The notes beneath the pieces are model-generated. The model saw only the letters and a program-made list of their open reading frames with translations. It was not told the DNA's origin and made no database searches. From SVTX01 sp045653805 (GTDB lineage Bacteria > Bacillota > Clostridia > Oscillospirales > CAG-272), in the NCBI GenBank assembly GCA_045653805.1, contig JAZOMF010000075.1, positions 62,001-126,000 of the forward strand: DNA of 64,000 bases, in the 5' to 3' direction. Shown one piece after another: positions 8,913 through 17,140 of this stretch. The position numbers were made by a program, and so were the translations under genes. How positions within the stretch are numbered: the stretch's first letter is position 1; each line of letters opens with the position of its first letter.

Positions 8913-9743
8913 TTAGATTTTGATTACTGTCTTTTTGCCGTCGCGAACAACTAAAATATCGTTAAGTCCGACAGAGCGGAGAAGATTGAATCCCTCCTCA
9001 ACACACTCGCCGATATGCTCGGGGGAATGGGAGTCTGTGCCAACGGTGATGAGTCTGCCGCCACACTCTTTGTAAAGAGATAGAAATTCGCGGTCGGGCA
9101 TTGCAAAGCCAAGACCTTTCCAAAGGGTAGAAACATTGACCTCAAGGGCAATATCCTTGGCAATCATCTTTTTGAAAAGAGCCTCTGCAGCGTCGGCATG
9201 CTTTAAAAAGTCGTATTTGTTGCCTGCAATGGCGCAATAGCGATAGATGTATGTAAGGTGCGCTATTGTGTCAACCTTGTCCAATGCATCCACAACCTCG
9301 CCAAGCTCGCTGCAATATCTATCAAACATGTGACCTATGTAAGAGTGTTGCATGCTTGCGAAAATACTCTTGAAATCCCAGTAGTAGAAGTCGCGTTCTC
9401 CGCGCACGTTGTGAATAGAGCCGATTACAAAATCGTAATCGTGCTTTGAAAGAAGCTTGTCCGCCTCCTCGGGGCACTGATTGTATTGACCTATTTCAAT
9501 TCCGTAGGAAAGATTGACCTTGCCCTTGTATTTTTCTTTTGCCGCCATAATAGCCGCGTAATGACCGTCAGAATCAAATTCGGGATAATCAGCCTCGCTC
9601 TTCCAGTTGCACTCAAAGTGATCGGTAATAGCAAGATCGGTAACACCGTTTGCAATAGCCGCCTCACAAAGGGTCGCGGGAGTGGAATTCTGCGCACCGT
9701 CAAAAGAGAAATTCGTATGAGTATGGTAGTCGCATTTAAACAT
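8913..9743 (-). CDS. PHP-domain phosphoesterase (histidinol-phosphatase HisJ-like)
   Basis: A 276-residue PHP-superfamily metal-dependent phosphoesterase. The first motif, CDYHTHTNFSFDG (residues 4-16), supplies H-x-H ligands. ITDHFE near 40 and the later GSIHN and GTDSHSP segments provide further metal ligands. Length and motif order match HisJ/HisK-type histidinol-phosphatases. However, no histidine-biosynthesis gene is nearby and the partner is a MutS-like ATPase, so another phosphoester or nucleotide substrate is possible. The ATG at 9743 follows GAGGTTAACT and is preferred to a TTG 12 bases upstream. It is first in a two-gene minus-strand operon. Confidence 0.8.
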   Translation of the reverse strand: MFKCDYHTHTNFSFDGAQNSTPATLCEAAIANGVTDLAITDHFECNWKSEADYPEFDSDGHYAAIMAAKEKYKGKVNLSYGIEIGQYNQCPEEADKLLSKHDYDFVIGSIHNVRGERDFYYWDFKSIFASMQHSYIGHMFDRYCSELGEVVDALDKVDTIAHLTYIYRYCAIAGNKYDFLKHADAAEALFKKMIAKDIALEVNVSTLWKGLGFAMPDREFLSLYKECGGRLITVGTDSHSPEHIGECVEEGFNLLRSVGLNDILVVRDGKKTVIKI

Positions 9744-9775
9744 AGTTAACCTCAAAACATTTCATCACACCTTAT

Positions 9776-9804
9776 ATTGTATCATATTTTTTGCGATTTG
9801 TATA
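9776..9804 (-). promoter_or_regulatory. Promoter for the PHP / MutS-like operon
   Basis: Read on the minus strand: -35 TATACA (9804-9799), 17-bp spacer, -10 TACAAT (9781-9776) with TGA extension. Confidence 0.5.
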
Positions 9805-9925
9805 TAGTTTTTTTAAAAAAACTTAACTTTGAACATATAACAATAGCCCAATCCATACTTGCGTTGTAAAAAGCCAAATTGTCAACTCATAAATGTAAAA
9901 ACATTAAAAATAATTTCAAAGTCTC

Positions 9926-9954
9926 TTGAAAAACATAAAAATTTATGATACAAT
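9926..9954 (+). promoter_or_regulatory. Promoter for uxaC
   Basis: -35 TTGAAA (9926-9931), 17-bp spacer, -10 TACAAT (9949-9954). No obvious operator palindrome is visible around it. Confidence 0.65.
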
Positions 9955-9988
9955 AAGTTAAATAACTATATTTTCTTGGAGAAATCTA

Positions 9989-11407
9989 ATGAAAAACTTT
10001 ATGGACAAGGATTTTCTGCTTGAAACTCCCACTGCGCAATGGCTTTACCACGAGTATGCGGAAAAGCTGCCTATAATTGACTATCACTGTCATTTAGTGC
10101 CTGCGGAGATTGCGGAAAACAAGAAATTTTCCAATATTACCGAGCTTTGGCTCTACGCTGACCACTACAAGTGGAGAGCGATGAGAAGCTGCGGCGTTGA
10201 TGAAAAATACATCACCGGAAACAGCTCTGATTTTGAAAAATTCCGTGAATACTGCCGTATAATGCCTCTGCTTATCGGAAACCCTGTATATCACTGGAGC
10301 CATCTTGAGCTTCGCAGATATTTTGATTGTGACCTGATCATAAATGCCGCAAATTGCGAAAAAATATGGCAGTTGACCTCTGAAAAGCTGGCGAAAGATC
10401 AATACGGCGCAAGAGATTATATCAAAAACTCGGGCGTTAAGCTGCTTTGCACCACCGACGACCCTATCGACGATCTGCATTATCACAAGGAGATCAAGAG
10501 CTCGGGCTTTGAGGTGCAGGTGCTTCCCGCATTCCGTCCCGACAAGGGCTTGAATATCGAAAGAAAGGGAATCAAGGCTTATATTGAAGCTTTGGGCAAG
10601 AGCTCGGGAGTCGAGATCTGCGACCTTGACAGCCTTTGCAAGGCATATCTCGTTTCTCTCGACCGCTTTGAGACTCTCGGATGCAAGACTGCCGACCACG
10701 GTATGGACAACTACATCCCCTTCGCCAAACCCGACCCCTACCACGCCAACGAGATATTCAAAAAGGCACTGGCTAGCGACGGCGCAGATATAAGCGATGG
10801 CGAGTTGGCTCTTTGGAAGACTCAGATGATGCGATTCTTCGGTCTTGAATACGTCAAACGCGGATGGGTGCTTCAGCTCCACTACGGCGTGCTTCGTAAC
10901 CCCAACAAGACTATGTTTGACCGTCTCGGACCCGACTCGGGATACGATACTATCAACGCGCAGAATTGTATTGCGGATATGGCGTCTCTCCTCAACTATT
11001 TGCAGGAGAACGAGGCTCTTCCCAAGACTATAATCTACCCCATTAACCCCTCTGACAATGCCGCCGTCGGTACTCTTTGCGGAAGCTTCTGCAGAGGTGA
11101 CGGAAGTAACACTCCCACTGTGGTACAGGGTAGCGGCTGGTGGTTCAATGACAATATCGACGGAATGGAAGCACAGATGAAGAGCTTTGCCAATCTCGCG
11201 TCTCTCGGTAATTTCCTCGGTATGCTCACTGACTCCCGAAGCTTTATGTCTTACCCCCGCCACGAATATTTCCGCAGAATTCTTTGCAATATAATCGGAA
11301 ATTGGGTTGAAAATGGACTTTACCCCGACAGGGATGCAGCTGCTGAAATAGTCCAGCGCATTTCCTATTATAACACAGTAAAATACTTCGGATTTGAAGT
11401 AAATTAA
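9989..11407 (+). CDS. uxaC: Glucuronate isomerase
   Basis: A 472-residue uronate isomerase of the amidohydrolase superfamily. It converts D-glucuronate to D-fructuronate, and D-galacturonate to D-tagaturonate. The N-terminal HCH metal-ligand motif occurs in IIDYHCHLVPAEIAENKKF (about residues 30-48). TELWLYADHYKWRAMRSCGV is a family hallmark. The C-terminal half contains LTDSRSFMSYPRHEYFRRI. Length is normal. The ATG follows CTTGGAGAAATCTA. The next enzyme of the pathway, an SDR-type mannonate oxidoreductase, is about 26 kb away at 37256 under a separate promoter. Confidence 0.95.
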   Translation: MKNFMDKDFLLETPTAQWLYHEYAEKLPIIDYHCHLVPAEIAENKKFSNITELWLYADHYKWRAMRSCGVDEKYITGNSSDFEKFREYCRIMPLLIGNPVYHWSHLELRRYFDCDLIINAANCEKIWQLTSEKLAKDQYGARDYIKNSGVKLLCTTDDPIDDLHYHKEIKSSGFEVQVLPAFRPDKGLNIERKGIKAYIEALGKSSGVEICDLDSLCKAYLVSLDRFETLGCKTADHGMDNYIPFAKPDPYHANEIFKKALASDGADISDGELALWKTQMMRFFGLEYVKRGWVLQLHYGVLRNPNKTMFDRLGPDSGYDTINAQNCIADMASLLNYLQENEALPKTIIYPINPSDNAAVGTLCGSFCRGDGSNTPTVVQGSGWWFNDNIDGMEAQMKSFANLASLGNFLGMLTDSRSFMSYPRHEYFRRILCNIIGNWVENGLYPDRDAAAEIVQRISYYNTVKYFGFEVN

Positions 11408-11442
11408 TAAAATTAAAATAAACTTTTTAGGAGGAACTTACA

Positions 11443-11658
11443 ATGTACGTTGTTAAGGAAGAAAAAAAGGTTAGCGTTCTCAAGATAGTTCTTATCTCCG
11501 CAGGTATCGCCGCAGTAGTAGGTGCAATCGTTGCAGGCATTATCATCTGGAAGAAGAAAAAGAACGAGAAGAAGCAGATCGAAGAGCAGATCGACGCGGC
11601 TATCGATGCAGCATTCGCTGACGAGGACACCGAAGTAGTTTCAGTAGATATCGTTTAA
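11443..11658 (+). CDS. Small single-span membrane protein
   Basis: A 71-residue protein of unknown function. A cytosolic basic N-terminus is followed by one strong transmembrane helix (about residues 13-34, rich in Ile, Val, Ala and Gly), a Lys-rich stretch WKKKKNEKKQ, and an acidic amphipathic tail. The AGGAGG Shine-Dalgarno and ordinary codon use support expression. It lies 35 bases after uxaC and 9 bases before the dehydrogenase gene, so it probably shares the uxaC transcript. The family is not recognised. Confidence 0.65.
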   Translation: MYVVKEEKKVSVLKIVLISAGIAAVVGAIVAGIIIWKKKKNEKKQIEEQIDAAIDAAFADEDTEVVSVDIV

Positions 11659-11667
11659 TTTGCAATA

Positions 11668-12615
11668 ATGAAAATATCCTTTCTTGATGCTTCTACCATT
11701 GGCTCTGATATTGATCTTTCTCTTTACAAAAGATTTGGCGAGCTAAAGGTTTACAGTTCAACTACACAAGACGAATTCGTCGATCACGTTGGGGATAGTG
11801 ACGTTATAATCATTAACAAGCTTAAAGTGGGCAGACAAAATCTGCCCTCTTGTCCTCATGTCCGCCTTGTTTGTGTCACCGCAACGGGATTTGATAATAT
11901 CGACACCGAATATTGCCGAGAAAACGGAATTGCCGTTTGCAACGTGGTGGGATATTCCACACAAAACGTAGCGCAACTGACGATTGCAACCGTGTTGTCG
12001 CTTTACTGCCGTTTGAAGGAATATGACCGCTCTGTTTCAGACGGAAGCTATACCCGCGGCGGCGTGGCAAACATCCTTACTCCCGTATATCACGAAATAT
12101 GCGGCAAGACCTGGGGAATCGTGGGCTACGGCAATATCGGCAAGCAGGTCGGAGTGGTGGCAAAGGCGCTTGGATGCTATATTCTCGTTTATAAGCGCAC
12201 TCCCATTGAGGGAGAGAATTGCGTTGATATCGACACGCTTTGCCGTGAATCCGACATCATTACGGTTCACACTCCGCTCAACGACGGCACTCGCAACCTC
12301 ATAAATAGCGAGCGCATCGCTATGATGAAGAACGATGCAGTCCTCGTTAACGTGGCGCGAGGTGCGGTATGCGACGAAGAGGCAATAGCAAATGCAATTC
12401 TCGAAGGCAAGCTGGGTGGCGTGGCTATCGATGTTTATTCCAAAGAACCCTTTGGAGAGGATCACCCCATCGCTCAAATCGCAGGCTTGGACAACGTTAT
12501 CCTCACCCCTCACATGGCTTGGGGCTCATACGAAGCAAGAGTCCGTTGCTGTGAGGAGATCGCTCTCAACATAGAGTCCTATATCAAGGGCGAAAGACGA
12601 AACAGAATAGTTTAA
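11668..12615 (+). CDS. D-isomer-specific 2-hydroxyacid dehydrogenase
   Basis: A 315-residue NAD(P)-dependent dehydrogenase. The Rossmann motif is GIVGYGNIGKQVG (about residues 150-162). The family signature segments are VHTPLNDGTRNLI and VLVNVARGAVCDEEAI. The catalytic His is in LTPHMAWGS (about 273-281). Overall resemblance is to glycerate/hydroxypyruvate dehydrogenases; the substrate is not certain. No clear Shine-Dalgarno precedes the ATG, which sits 9 bases after the upstream stop, suggesting translational coupling to the small membrane protein. In this position the enzyme may serve sugar-acid catabolism with uxaC, but this is inference. Confidence 0.85.
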   Translation: MKISFLDASTIGSDIDLSLYKRFGELKVYSSTTQDEFVDHVGDSDVIIINKLKVGRQNLPSCPHVRLVCVTATGFDNIDTEYCRENGIAVCNVVGYSTQNVAQLTIATVLSLYCRLKEYDRSVSDGSYTRGGVANILTPVYHEICGKTWGIVGYGNIGKQVGVVAKALGCYILVYKRTPIEGENCVDIDTLCRESDIITVHTPLNDGTRNLINSERIAMMKNDAVLVNVARGAVCDEEAIANAILEGKLGGVAIDVYSKEPFGEDHPIAQIAGLDNVILTPHMAWGSYEARVRCCEEIALNIESYIKGERRNRIV

Positions 12616-12617
12616 AT

Positions 12618-12692
12618 ATAAATCCCCCTGTAACCCATTGTTACTTTTGACCTGCGGTTTATGTGTAACAATGTTGGCAAAGGGGGATTTAT
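12618..12692. repeat. 75-bp long imperfect palindrome (hairpin element)
   Basis: Outer arms ATAAATCCCCCT / AGGGGGATTTAT pair perfectly (12618-12629, 12681-12692). Inner arms CATTGTTAC / GTAACAATG also pair (12636-12644, 12665-12673), and an ACC/GGT pair forms the tip. There is no uninterrupted T-run downstream, so it is not a standard intrinsic terminator, though it may end the upstream transcript. Its nested symmetry could also fit a miniature inverted-repeat element or a structured 3' UTR. Confidence 0.55.
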
Positions 12693-12733
12693 GTATTTCC
12701 AAATGCTGGAAAGAAAGTTCATAAAAAATTAAT

Positions 12734-12762
12734 TTTACAAAACACAAAAACTATGTTATAAT
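12734..12762 (+). promoter_or_regulatory. Promoter for the rsuA-type / tex unit
   Basis: -35 TTTACA (12734-12739), 17-bp spacer, extended -10 TGT TATAAT (hexamer 12757-12762). Confidence 0.75.
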
Positions 12763-12792
12763 AATCTTTAGTTATGACAAGGAGGTGGCGCT

Positions 12793-13503
12793 ATGCGACT
12801 TGATAAATTTATAGTTGAATCGGGACTTGCATCAAGAACCGAAATTGCAAAGGTTGCCCGTGGCGGCGGCATTACCGTAAACGGACAGGTCGTGCGTAGA
12901 GCAAGCGGTCATATCGACCCCACCACCGATACCGTTACTTACATTGGCAGAGAAGTCATCTGGCGTGAATTTACCTACGTTATGCTCAACAAGGCCGACG
13001 GATACGTAAGCGCCACCGACGACATGCTCAATCCCACGGTATTGACTCTTTTGCCCGACGAGCTACAAAAGATAGGTCTTTTCCCCTGTGGAAGACTTGA
13101 CAAAAACACTTTAGGGCTTATGATACTCACCAACAATGGCCCTCTTGCACATAAGTTGTTAGCGCCTAAGAATCACGTCTCCAAAAAGTATCGCTTTACC
13201 GTGAAATATCCCATAAGCGAAAAAGACGTTGTCAATCTTGAAAAGGGTGTTGACATCGGCGGTTACTTTACCGCTCCCTGCAAGGTTGAAATGATTGACG
13301 AGAAAAACGGATACATCACATTGACTGAGGGCAAGTATCACCAGATAAAGCTCATGGCAGAGGCGGTACATAATCAGATAACCTACCTTGAGCGCGTGAC
13401 CTTCGGTCCCATCGTGCTTGACGAAAGCCTTGAGAGAGGTCAGTGGCGTTATCTTAATGAAGAAGAACAAGCAGCTCTTGAAGAGCGAGGAAAGAATATA
13501 TAA
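12793..13503 (+). CDS. Pseudouridine synthase, RsuA/RluB family
   Basis: A 236-residue rRNA pseudouridine synthase. An N-terminal S4 RNA-binding domain (MRLDKFIVESGLASRTEIAK onward, residues 1-60) precedes the catalytic domain. The catalytic motif is CGRLDKNTLGLMILTNNG with Asp103 as the nucleophile. Single S4 domain, length and motif spelling favour 16S U516-type RsuA, but RluB or RluE specificity cannot be excluded. The Shine-Dalgarno is strong (AAGGAGG). It lies 32 bases upstream of tex and shares its promoter. Confidence 0.85.
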   Translation: MRLDKFIVESGLASRTEIAKVARGGGITVNGQVVRRASGHIDPTTDTVTYIGREVIWREFTYVMLNKADGYVSATDDMLNPTVLTLLPDELQKIGLFPCGRLDKNTLGLMILTNNGPLAHKLLAPKNHVSKKYRFTVKYPISEKDVVNLEKGVDIGGYFTAPCKVEMIDEKNGYITLTEGKYHQIKLMAEAVHNQITYLERVTFGPIVLDESLERGQWRYLNEEEQAALEERGKNI

Positions 13504-13535
13504 GACGGTTAAGTCTTGATATAAAAGGAGTACAA

Positions 13536-15689
13536 ATGGACATTATCAAAACTCTTGCGGAAGAATTCAAGCTAAAAGAGGAGCAGGTGCAGAAAACCGT
13601 TGATCTTATCGACGGCGGCGACACAATCCCCTTTATCGCGCGTTACAGAAAGGAAGTTACCGGCAGCCTGGACGATGCCATCCTTCGTGACCTCAACGAC
13701 AGACTTGAATATCTTCGCAACATCGAAAAGAGGAAAGAAGAGGTAAAAAACCTTATAGATGCGCAGGGTAAGCTTACCCCGGAGATAGCGCAGGCTATTC
13801 TCAACGCCAAGACTATAACCGAGGTAGACGATATTTACCGGCCCTTCCGCCCCAAGAGAAAAACCAGAGCGTCCGTCGCTCGCGAGAGAGGACTTGAAGA
13901 CCTTGCAAAGCTCATTATGGAACAGAAAATGGAGTATTCTCCCTCTATTGAGGAAGCCGCAGAGGTATTCGTGAGCGAGGAGAAGGAAGTTCCCAACGCA
14001 GCTGCCGCAATCGCAGGAGCATGCGACATTATCGCAGAGGACATCTCCGATAACGCTGAATTCAGAAAGGCTCTCCGTCAGCTCACCTTCGATCACGGAG
14101 TGCTCACCGTTTCGGCGGCAAAGGAAGAGGATTCGGTATATTCCCAATATTACGAATACAGCGAGCCCCTCAAAAAGGTTCCCGGACATCGAATCCTCGC
14201 TATAAACAGAGGAGAAAAGGAAGAATTTTTAAAGGTTGCGGTTGAGATAGCATCCGACATCATTCTCAACTACCTTTTCGCTTGCGTTATAACCGAGCCC
14301 TCCAGCCCCGCATATAAATATGTTTCCGCCGCTTGCGTTGACGGATATGAGAGTCTGATCGCCCCCTCTATCGAGCGCGAGATAAGAAACGATATGTTTG
14401 ACCTTGCAAGCGAGGGCGCTATTAAGGTGTTTGCCGACAACCTTGGTCATCTTCTTATGCAGTCTCCTCTCAAGGGCAAGACCGTGCTTGGCTTTGACCC
14501 CGGTTACGTTAACGGATGTAAGCTTGCAGTAGTTGATAAGACCGGCAAGGTGCTTGATACCGCCGTTATCTATCCCACCAAGCCCCGCCAGAGAATCGAA
14601 GAGGCTACCAGAGTAGTTAAGGGACTTATCAAGAAGCACCACGTTGACGTTATAGCTATCGGTAACGGTACCGCATCCAAGGAAAGTGAAATTTTCATTG
14701 CAGGACTTCTCAAGGAGATCCCCGAGGCTAACTGCAAGTATATTATAGTAAATGAAGCGGGAGCATCAATCTACTCTGCATCCAAGCTTGCAACCGAAGA
14801 ATTCCCCGAATTCGACGTTATGCAGCGTTCTGCGGTTTCTATCGCAAGAAGACTTCAAGACCCTCTTGCAGAGCTTGTTAAGATCGATCCCAAATCCATC
14901 GGTGTAGGTCAGTATCAGCACGATATGAAGCCCGCAAGACTTGACACCGCCTTGACAGGCGTAGTTGAGGACTGCGTAAACTCAGTCGGAGTTGACGTAA
15001 ATACCGCATCCCACTCGCTTCTCGCTTATATTTCAGGTATTAATGCCACCAGTGCGAAAAATATTGTAAAGTATAGAGAAGAGAACGGAGAATTTACCTC
15101 CAGAGCACAGATAAAGAAGGTTCCCCGTATCGGAGACAAGGCTTTTGAGCAGTGCGCGGGATTTTTGAGAGTTCCCGACTCGGGGGAAATTCTTGACAAC
15201 ACCGGCGTTCACCCCGAATCCTATGCGGCGGCTAAGGCTTTGCTTAAAATGTTCGGTTACACAGCAGAGGATGTTCGCCAGGGTCAGCTCCGCGAGCTTC
15301 GTCAGAAGGTAAACAAAAAGGGAACTAAGAGCACTGCGGCTGAGCTTGGTATCGGTGAGCCTACTCTCGTAGACATCATCGGTGAGCTTGAAAAGCCCGG
15401 ACGCGACGTTAGAGACTCGCTTCCTCCCCCTATTCTTCGTGATGATATTCTTGACCTTGAAGACCTCAAGCCTGATATGGTGCTTACGGGAACCGTACGA
15501 AACGTTATCGACTTCGGCGCATTCGTTGACATTGGAGTTCATCAGGACGGACTGGTTCACATCTCTCAGATCTGCGATAAATTCATCAAGCATCCCTCTG
15601 AGAAGCTTTCCGTCGGCGACATCGTCAAAGTAAAGGTTCTCTCGGTAGATGTTAAGAAGAAGAGAATATCTTTGTCAATGAAGCTTTAA
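13536..15689 (+). CDS. tex: Tex-family RNA-binding transcription accessory protein
   Basis: A 717-residue Tex protein. The helical N-terminal region carries the family phrase IPFIARYRKEVTGSLDDAILRDL (from about residue 31). A YqgF/RNase H-like domain near 320-450 contains VLGFDPGYVNGCKLAVVD. Helix-hairpin-helix repeats near 490-560 include VGVDVNTAS and YISGINATSAKNIV. The C-terminal S1 RNA-binding domain (about 640-717) ends KKRISLSMKL. Tex proteins bind nucleic acid and influence transcription; the precise role is unsettled. Full length. AAAAGGAG precedes the ATG. Confidence 0.95.
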   Translation: MDIIKTLAEEFKLKEEQVQKTVDLIDGGDTIPFIARYRKEVTGSLDDAILRDLNDRLEYLRNIEKRKEEVKNLIDAQGKLTPEIAQAILNAKTITEVDDIYRPFRPKRKTRASVARERGLEDLAKLIMEQKMEYSPSIEEAAEVFVSEEKEVPNAAAAIAGACDIIAEDISDNAEFRKALRQLTFDHGVLTVSAAKEEDSVYSQYYEYSEPLKKVPGHRILAINRGEKEEFLKVAVEIASDIILNYLFACVITEPSSPAYKYVSAACVDGYESLIAPSIEREIRNDMFDLASEGAIKVFADNLGHLLMQSPLKGKTVLGFDPGYVNGCKLAVVDKTGKVLDTAVIYPTKPRQRIEEATRVVKGLIKKHHVDVIAIGNGTASKESEIFIAGLLKEIPEANCKYIIVNEAGASIYSASKLATEEFPEFDVMQRSAVSIARRLQDPLAELVKIDPKSIGVGQYQHDMKPARLDTALTGVVEDCVNSVGVDVNTASHSLLAYISGINATSAKNIVKYREENGEFTSRAQIKKVPRIGDKAFEQCAGFLRVPDSGEILDNTGVHPESYAAAKALLKMFGYTAEDVRQGQLRELRQKVNKKGTKSTAAELGIGEPTLVDIIGELEKPGRDVRDSLPPPILRDDILDLEDLKPDMVLTGTVRNVIDFGAFVDIGVHQDGLVHISQICDKFIKHPSEKLSVGDIVKVKVLSVDVKKKRISLSMKL

Positions 15690-15737
15690 TATATTAACGT
15701 CACAGTGCGTGTAAATGTTGTAAAAAACACTCTTAAT

Positions 15738-15816
15738 ATCGCCAATTTGTCAAAAGTGCACAAAAAAATCAATGTAACTTTGGTAATTAATGCTCTTTAA
15801 AAATTGGCGATTTTTT
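15738..15816 (+). terminator. Possible tex terminator with distant arms
   Basis: ATCGCCAATTT (15738-15748) and AAATTGGCGAT (15801-15811) are exact inverse complements separated by 52 bases; the right arm runs into TTTTTT. The right arm overlaps the candidate promoter of the downstream ABC ATPase gene. Confidence 0.4.
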
Positions 15817-15830
15817 GGTACAATTATAAT
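15796..15830 (+). promoter_or_regulatory. Promoter region for the sugar ABC ATPase
   Basis: Two overlapping -10 candidates: TGG TACAAT (hexamer 15819-15824) with TTTAAA 17 bp upstream, or TATAAT (15825-15830) with TTGGCG 15 bp upstream. The sequence does not decide between them. Confidence 0.45.
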
Positions 15831-15885
15831 GTTAAAAATTGAGGTTTTGTAAAAAAGCCTACATAATTCAGGAGGAATAAAACAC

Positions 15886-16998
15886 ATGGCAAGTTTGTCT
15901 CTCAGACATATTTATAAGAAGTATCCCGGTGGCGTTACCGCGGTTTCTGACTTCAACCTTGAAATCAAGGACAAGGAATTCATCGTTCTCGTAGGTCCCT
16001 CCGGTTGTGGTAAGTCCACCACTCTCCGTATGATCGCAGGTCTCGAAGAGATCTCCGAGGGTGAGCTTTTCATCGGCGACCGTCTCGTTAACGACGTTGC
16101 TCCTAAGGATAGAAAGATCGCGATGGTTTTCCAGAACTACGCGCTTTATCCTCATATGACCGTTTCCGAGAACATGGCATTCGGTCTTAAGCTCAGCAAG
16201 ACTCCCAAGGACGAGATCAAGAGAAGAGTTGAAGAAGCAGCTCGCATCCTCGATATCACCCACCTTCTCGACAGAAAGCCCAAGGCTCTCTCCGGTGGTC
16301 AGAAGCAGAGAGTTGCGCTCGGTCGTGCGATCGTTCGTAACCCCATGGTATTCCTTCTTGACGAGCCTCTCTCCAACCTCGATGCTAAGCTCCGTGCAAC
16401 CATGAGAACCGAGCTTACCAAGCTTCACCAGAGAGTTGAAACTACATTTGTATACGTTACTCACGACCAGGTAGAGGCTATGACCATGGCAACCAGAATC
16501 GTTGTTATGAAGGACGGTCTTATCCAGCAGGTTGATACTCCTCAGAACCTTTACGATACCCCTGTTAACATGTTCGTTGCAGGATTTATCGGTACTCCTC
16601 AGATGAACTTCATCAATGGCGCACTCGCTCAGAAGAATGACGGCGTTTACTTCGAGTTCGAAGGCAACTCCATTAAGCTTCCCGCTGAGAAGGCTAACGA
16701 TCCCGCTCTTAAGGAGTACATCGGAAAGGAAGTTGTTGTTGGTATCCGTCCCGAGAGCATTCATGACCAGCCCGCACAGATCGCAGCTCTTGAGGGTTGC
16801 ACTGTAGACGCTTACGTTGAAGTTACCGAGCTTATGGGTGCAGAGATCTATCTCTACCTCGTAATCGGCGAGACTAAGCTTACCGCTCGTGTATCTGCAA
16901 GATCTACCTCTCGCGCAGGCGACACCATCAAGATCGCTCTTGAGGCTCCCAGAATGCACATCTTCGACAAAGATACCGAGAGATGCATCGTTCATTAA
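15886..16998 (+). CDS. Sugar ABC transporter ATPase, UgpC/MsmX type
   Basis: A 370-residue nucleotide-binding subunit. Walker A is GPSGCGKST (residues 37-45), the Q-loop is in MVFQNYALYPHM, the signature is LSGGQKQR, Walker B is VFLLDEPLSNLDAKLR, and the H-loop is YVTHDQVEAM. A C-terminal TOBE/OB region (about 240-370) is typical of CUT1 importers. No permease or binding-protein gene is adjacent, so it is probably a shared ATPase energising several sugar importers, as MsmX does in Bacillus. A near-ideal AGGAGG, preferred-codon use and a strong terminator suggest high expression. Confidence 0.92.
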   Translation: MASLSLRHIYKKYPGGVTAVSDFNLEIKDKEFIVLVGPSGCGKSTTLRMIAGLEEISEGELFIGDRLVNDVAPKDRKIAMVFQNYALYPHMTVSENMAFGLKLSKTPKDEIKRRVEEAARILDITHLLDRKPKALSGGQKQRVALGRAIVRNPMVFLLDEPLSNLDAKLRATMRTELTKLHQRVETTFVYVTHDQVEAMTMATRIVVMKDGLIQQVDTPQNLYDTPVNMFVAGFIGTPQMNFINGALAQKNDGVYFEFEGNSIKLPAEKANDPALKEYIGKEVVVGIRPESIHDQPAQIAALEGCTVDAYVEVTELMGAEIYLYLVIGETKLTARVSARSTSRAGDTIKIALEAPRMHIFDKDTERCIVH

Positions 16999-17016
16999 TT
17001 TGAATTTAATTTTCCG

Positions 17017-17046
17017 AAAAGGGACTCAAACGAGTCCCTTTTTTGT
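17017..17046 (+). terminator. Terminator of the sugar ABC ATPase gene
   Basis: Stem AAAAGGGACTC / GAGTCCCTTTT with an AAAC loop, followed by further T residues. Confidence 0.9.
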
Positions 17047-17077
17047 TGTTCAATTTCATCTTATTTGTAAAAAGCAC

Positions 17078-17106
17078 TTGAAATTTGATTAATTGTGTGA
17101 TATAAT
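17078..17106 (+). promoter_or_regulatory. Promoter for the HTH regulator
   Basis: -35 TTGAAA (17078-17083), 17-bp spacer, extended -10 TGA TATAAT (hexamer 17101-17106). Confidence 0.75.
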
Positions 17107-17140
17107 CAAAAAGTAAATTTAAATTACCATTGGAGAAAAA

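Noticed and set aside
15868..16995. 375-codon minus-strand frame
   Set aside because: Shadow of the sugar ABC ATPase gene, which has full Walker and signature motifs.
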